Shown one piece after another: positions 40,893-42,494 of a stretch of 42,494 nt of DNA. The DNA is from Clostridiales bacterium. Its GTDB lineage: Bacteria > Bacillota > Clostridia > Christensenellales > Aristaeellaceae. The DNA is taken from contig SFGO01000052.1 in NCBI GenBank assembly GCA_004556545.1, positions 1-42,494 of the forward strand, given 5' to 3'. The notes beneath the pieces were generated by a model that saw only the letters and a list, made by a program, of their open reading frames with translations, ran no database searches and was not told where the DNA came from. A program made the position numbers and the translations under genes. The first letter of the stretch is position 1. Each line of letters begins with the position of its first letter.

Positions 40893-42364
40893 CGAAGCCT
40901 TCCGAAAACCGCTATGAAATGGTAGTCGGTCTGGAGACCCATGTGGAGCTGAAGACCCGCACCAAGGCTTTCTGCGGATGTGAAAATCGCTACGGCGCGC
41001 CGCCCAACACGCTGGTCTGCCCGGTGTGTCTGGGGCTTCCGGGGACGCTGCCCGTGCTGAACCGCCGGGCCATGGAGCTGGCCGCGCTGGCGGGCTTTGC
41101 CCTAAACTGCCGGGTGAACCCGGCCAGCAGCTTCGACCGGAAGAATTTCTTCTATCCCGACCTGCCCAAGGCCTATCAGATCACCCAGTTTTTTCACCCC
41201 CTGTGCGAGGCGGGTTTTGTGGAGATTCCTGTCAAAGAAGGCGTGAAGCGCATCGGCATTACCCGCATCCATGTGGAAGAGGACGCGGGCAAGCTGCTGC
41301 ACGACCGGCCCGGCGTGACGGCCATCGACCTGAACCGCTGCGGCGTGCCCCTGATCGAGATCGTTACTGAGCCGGACTTCCGTGCGCCGGAAGAAGCCAG
41401 CGCCTATCTGAAAAAGCTGCGGGCCATTCTGAGCGCCGCCGGGGTCAGCGACTGCCGCATGAACGAAGGCAGTCTCCGCTGCGACGTGAACCTGAGCCTT
41501 CGCCGTCCGGGCCAGCCCATGGGCATCCGCACGGAAATGAAGAACCTGAATTCCTTCCAGAGCGTGGAGCGGGCCATCCGGGCCGAGTACGCCCGGCAGG
41601 CGGCCATTCTGGACGCGGGCGGGGCGGTGCTGCAGGAGACGCTGCGCTTTGACCAGCGCACCGGCAAGACCATCGTCATGCGCCGGAAGGAAAGCACCGG
41701 CGATTACCGTTATTTCCCGGAGCCCGACCTGCCGCCGGTGGCTTTCCCGGCGGAAGAGCTGGAACGGCTCCGGGCTTCCCTGCCCATGCTGCCGGATGAA
41801 AAGTGCGCCCTTTTCCAGCAGAAATACGGCCTGTCCCGGAAAGCGGCGGAGCTTTTGACGGAGGAAGCGTGGCTTGCCGCCTACTATGAGCAGGCCGCCG
41901 TCCACGCCCGGAGCTGCACGGCGCTGGCCAATCTTTTGCTGGGCGAGGTCTTCGCGCAGCTGACCCTGCGGGAGCCGCCCGGAACCGAGCGGAACGAAAC
42001 CAGCCTGCCCATTCCGCCTGACCGGCTGGCGGCGCTGAGCAACCTGCTCAGCGAGGGCCGGGTGAACAGCTCCACCGGCAAAAAGATCCTCGCCGTTCTC
42101 TTTGACGAAGACGTGGAGCCGGAAGCCTACGCCCGGGAACACGGTCTGTTCCTGCTGACGGACGAAAGCGTCCTTCGTCAGGCGGCGGCGCAGGCGCTTC
42201 AGGAAAACCCCGCCCTGACGGAGGGGTATCTGCGGGGCAAGCTCACCGTGGAAAAAGCCCTCATGGGCAAGGCCATGGCCCTGACCGGCGGCCGGGCCGA
42301 CCCGGAAGTCCTGTCCCGGCTGGTGCATGAAGCCCTGACCGCGCTGGCGGCTTTCCAAAAATAA
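40889..42364 (+). CDS. gatB: Asp-tRNA(Asn)/Glu-tRNA(Gln) amidotransferase subunit B
   Basis: 491 residues. It recognises the misacylated tRNA and activates the side chain with ATP. 'VGLETHVELKT' opens; zinc-type cysteines lie in FCGCENRY and CPVCLGLPG; 'KNFFYPDLPKAYQITQ' and 'RIHVEEDAGK' mark the catalytic domain; the C-terminal helical YqeY-like tail starts near 340. Complete, with a GatA overlap. An aminoacyl-tRNA synthetase pair of the organism probably lacks AsnRS or GlnRS, which is inference. Confidence 0.97.
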   Translation: MTKPSENRYEMVVGLETHVELKTRTKAFCGCENRYGAPPNTLVCPVCLGLPGTLPVLNRRAMELAALAGFALNCRVNPASSFDRKNFFYPDLPKAYQITQFFHPLCEAGFVEIPVKEGVKRIGITRIHVEEDAGKLLHDRPGVTAIDLNRCGVPLIEIVTEPDFRAPEEASAYLKKLRAILSAAGVSDCRMNEGSLRCDVNLSLRRPGQPMGIRTEMKNLNSFQSVERAIRAEYARQAAILDAGGAVLQETLRFDQRTGKTIVMRRKESTGDYRYFPEPDLPPVAFPAEELERLRASLPMLPDEKCALFQQKYGLSRKAAELLTEEAWLAAYYEQAAVHARSCTALANLLLGEVFAQLTLREPPGTERNETSLPIPPDRLAALSNLLSEGRVNSSTGKKILAVLFDEDVEPEAYAREHGLFLLTDESVLRQAAAQALQENPALTEGYLRGKLTVEKALMGKAMALTGGRADPEVLSRLVHEALTALAAFQK

Positions 42365-42370
42365 ACAAAC

Positions 42371-42394
42371 GCGCCCGTTCCCCAGAACGGGCGC
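42371..42394 (+). terminator. GC-rich hairpin after gatB
   Basis: GCGCCCGTTC (42371-42380) and GAACGGGCGC (42385-42394) pair perfectly with a four-base loop, seven bases after the gatB stop. No U run follows; CAGCCTGTCAAATAA does. Confidence 0.65.
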
Positions 42395-42408
42395 GCAGCC
42401 TGTCAAAT

Positions 42409-42438
42409 AAGCCCCATTGCAATGCAGCAGTGGGGCTT
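42409..42438 (+). terminator. Second hairpin downstream of gatB
   Basis: AAGCCCCA (42409-42416) and TGGGGCTT (42431-42438) form an 8-bp stem around a 14-base loop that contains ATTGCAAT. It follows the first hairpin by 14 bases. The remaining 56 bases to the edge show no gene. Confidence 0.45.
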
Positions 42439-42494
42439 CAAGCATGAGAAAAGCAGGGAGCGGAAGAAAGGCTGCCACTTGTGGATGGCAAGTT

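Overview
The window looks like chromosomal DNA of a high-GC, Gram-positive-type anaerobe of the Clostridia (Bacillota). Pointers are the yicC-remA-gmk-rpoZ-coaBC block, a four-cysteine S14, a KOW-domain protein between map and infA, an Asp23-FakA-like-recG block, NfeD-FloA, and gatCAB. Genus level cannot be read from the sequence. No CRISPR array, transposase, integrase, tRNA or complete rRNA is visible.

Layout. Bases 1-120 hold a consensus promoter and leader reading off the left edge, most likely for an rRNA operon. Next (482-3862, +) is a self-contained GntR (YtrA-type) / ABC ATPase / large membrane protein operon with its own promoter and an inverted-repeat operator. A bidirectional hairpin separates it from a minus-strand MFS transporter - glycerophosphodiesterase pair (3965-6096). 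A divergent promoter pair then starts yicC-remA-gmk-rpoZ-coaBC (6250-9488, +), followed by a lone SAM methyltransferase. A stretch of five stem-loops (10326-10570) forms the convergent junction with the ribosomal cluster.

The S10-spc ribosomal superoperon runs on the minus strand from rpsJ (23632) to rpmJ (10587): S10-L3-L4-L23-L2-S19-L22-S3-L16-L29-S17 / L14-L24-L5-S14-L8(S8)-L6-L18-S5-L30-L15-secY, then adk-map-KOW-infA-rpmJ behind a second promoter. The usual following genes rpsM-rpsK-rpsD-rpoA-rplQ are absent here. Upstream lies a five-gene branched-chain amino acid ABC operon livK-H-M-G-F (24116-29155, minus), three tandem copies of a 107-114 bp GC-rich repeat, and a four-gene operon nfeD-floA-(single-TM protein)-LytTR response regulator (29888-32851, minus).

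The right part holds a family-4-like uracil-DNA glycosylase without Fe-S cysteines, an acidic single-TM protein, trmL, the asp23-fakA-like-recG operon (minus), and divergently gatC-gatA-gatB (+) ending in two hairpins at the right edge.

Most of the window is housekeeping: translation, secretion, nucleotide kinases, CoA synthesis and misacylated-tRNA repair. No clearly new multi-gene system stands out. The best candidates for novelty are the LytTR regulator tied to NfeD/FloA without a kinase, the repeat cluster before it, the stem-loop array at the two-operon junction, and several candidate RNA leaders. All coordinates, promoter hexamers and motifs were read by eye; no database search or folding was run.
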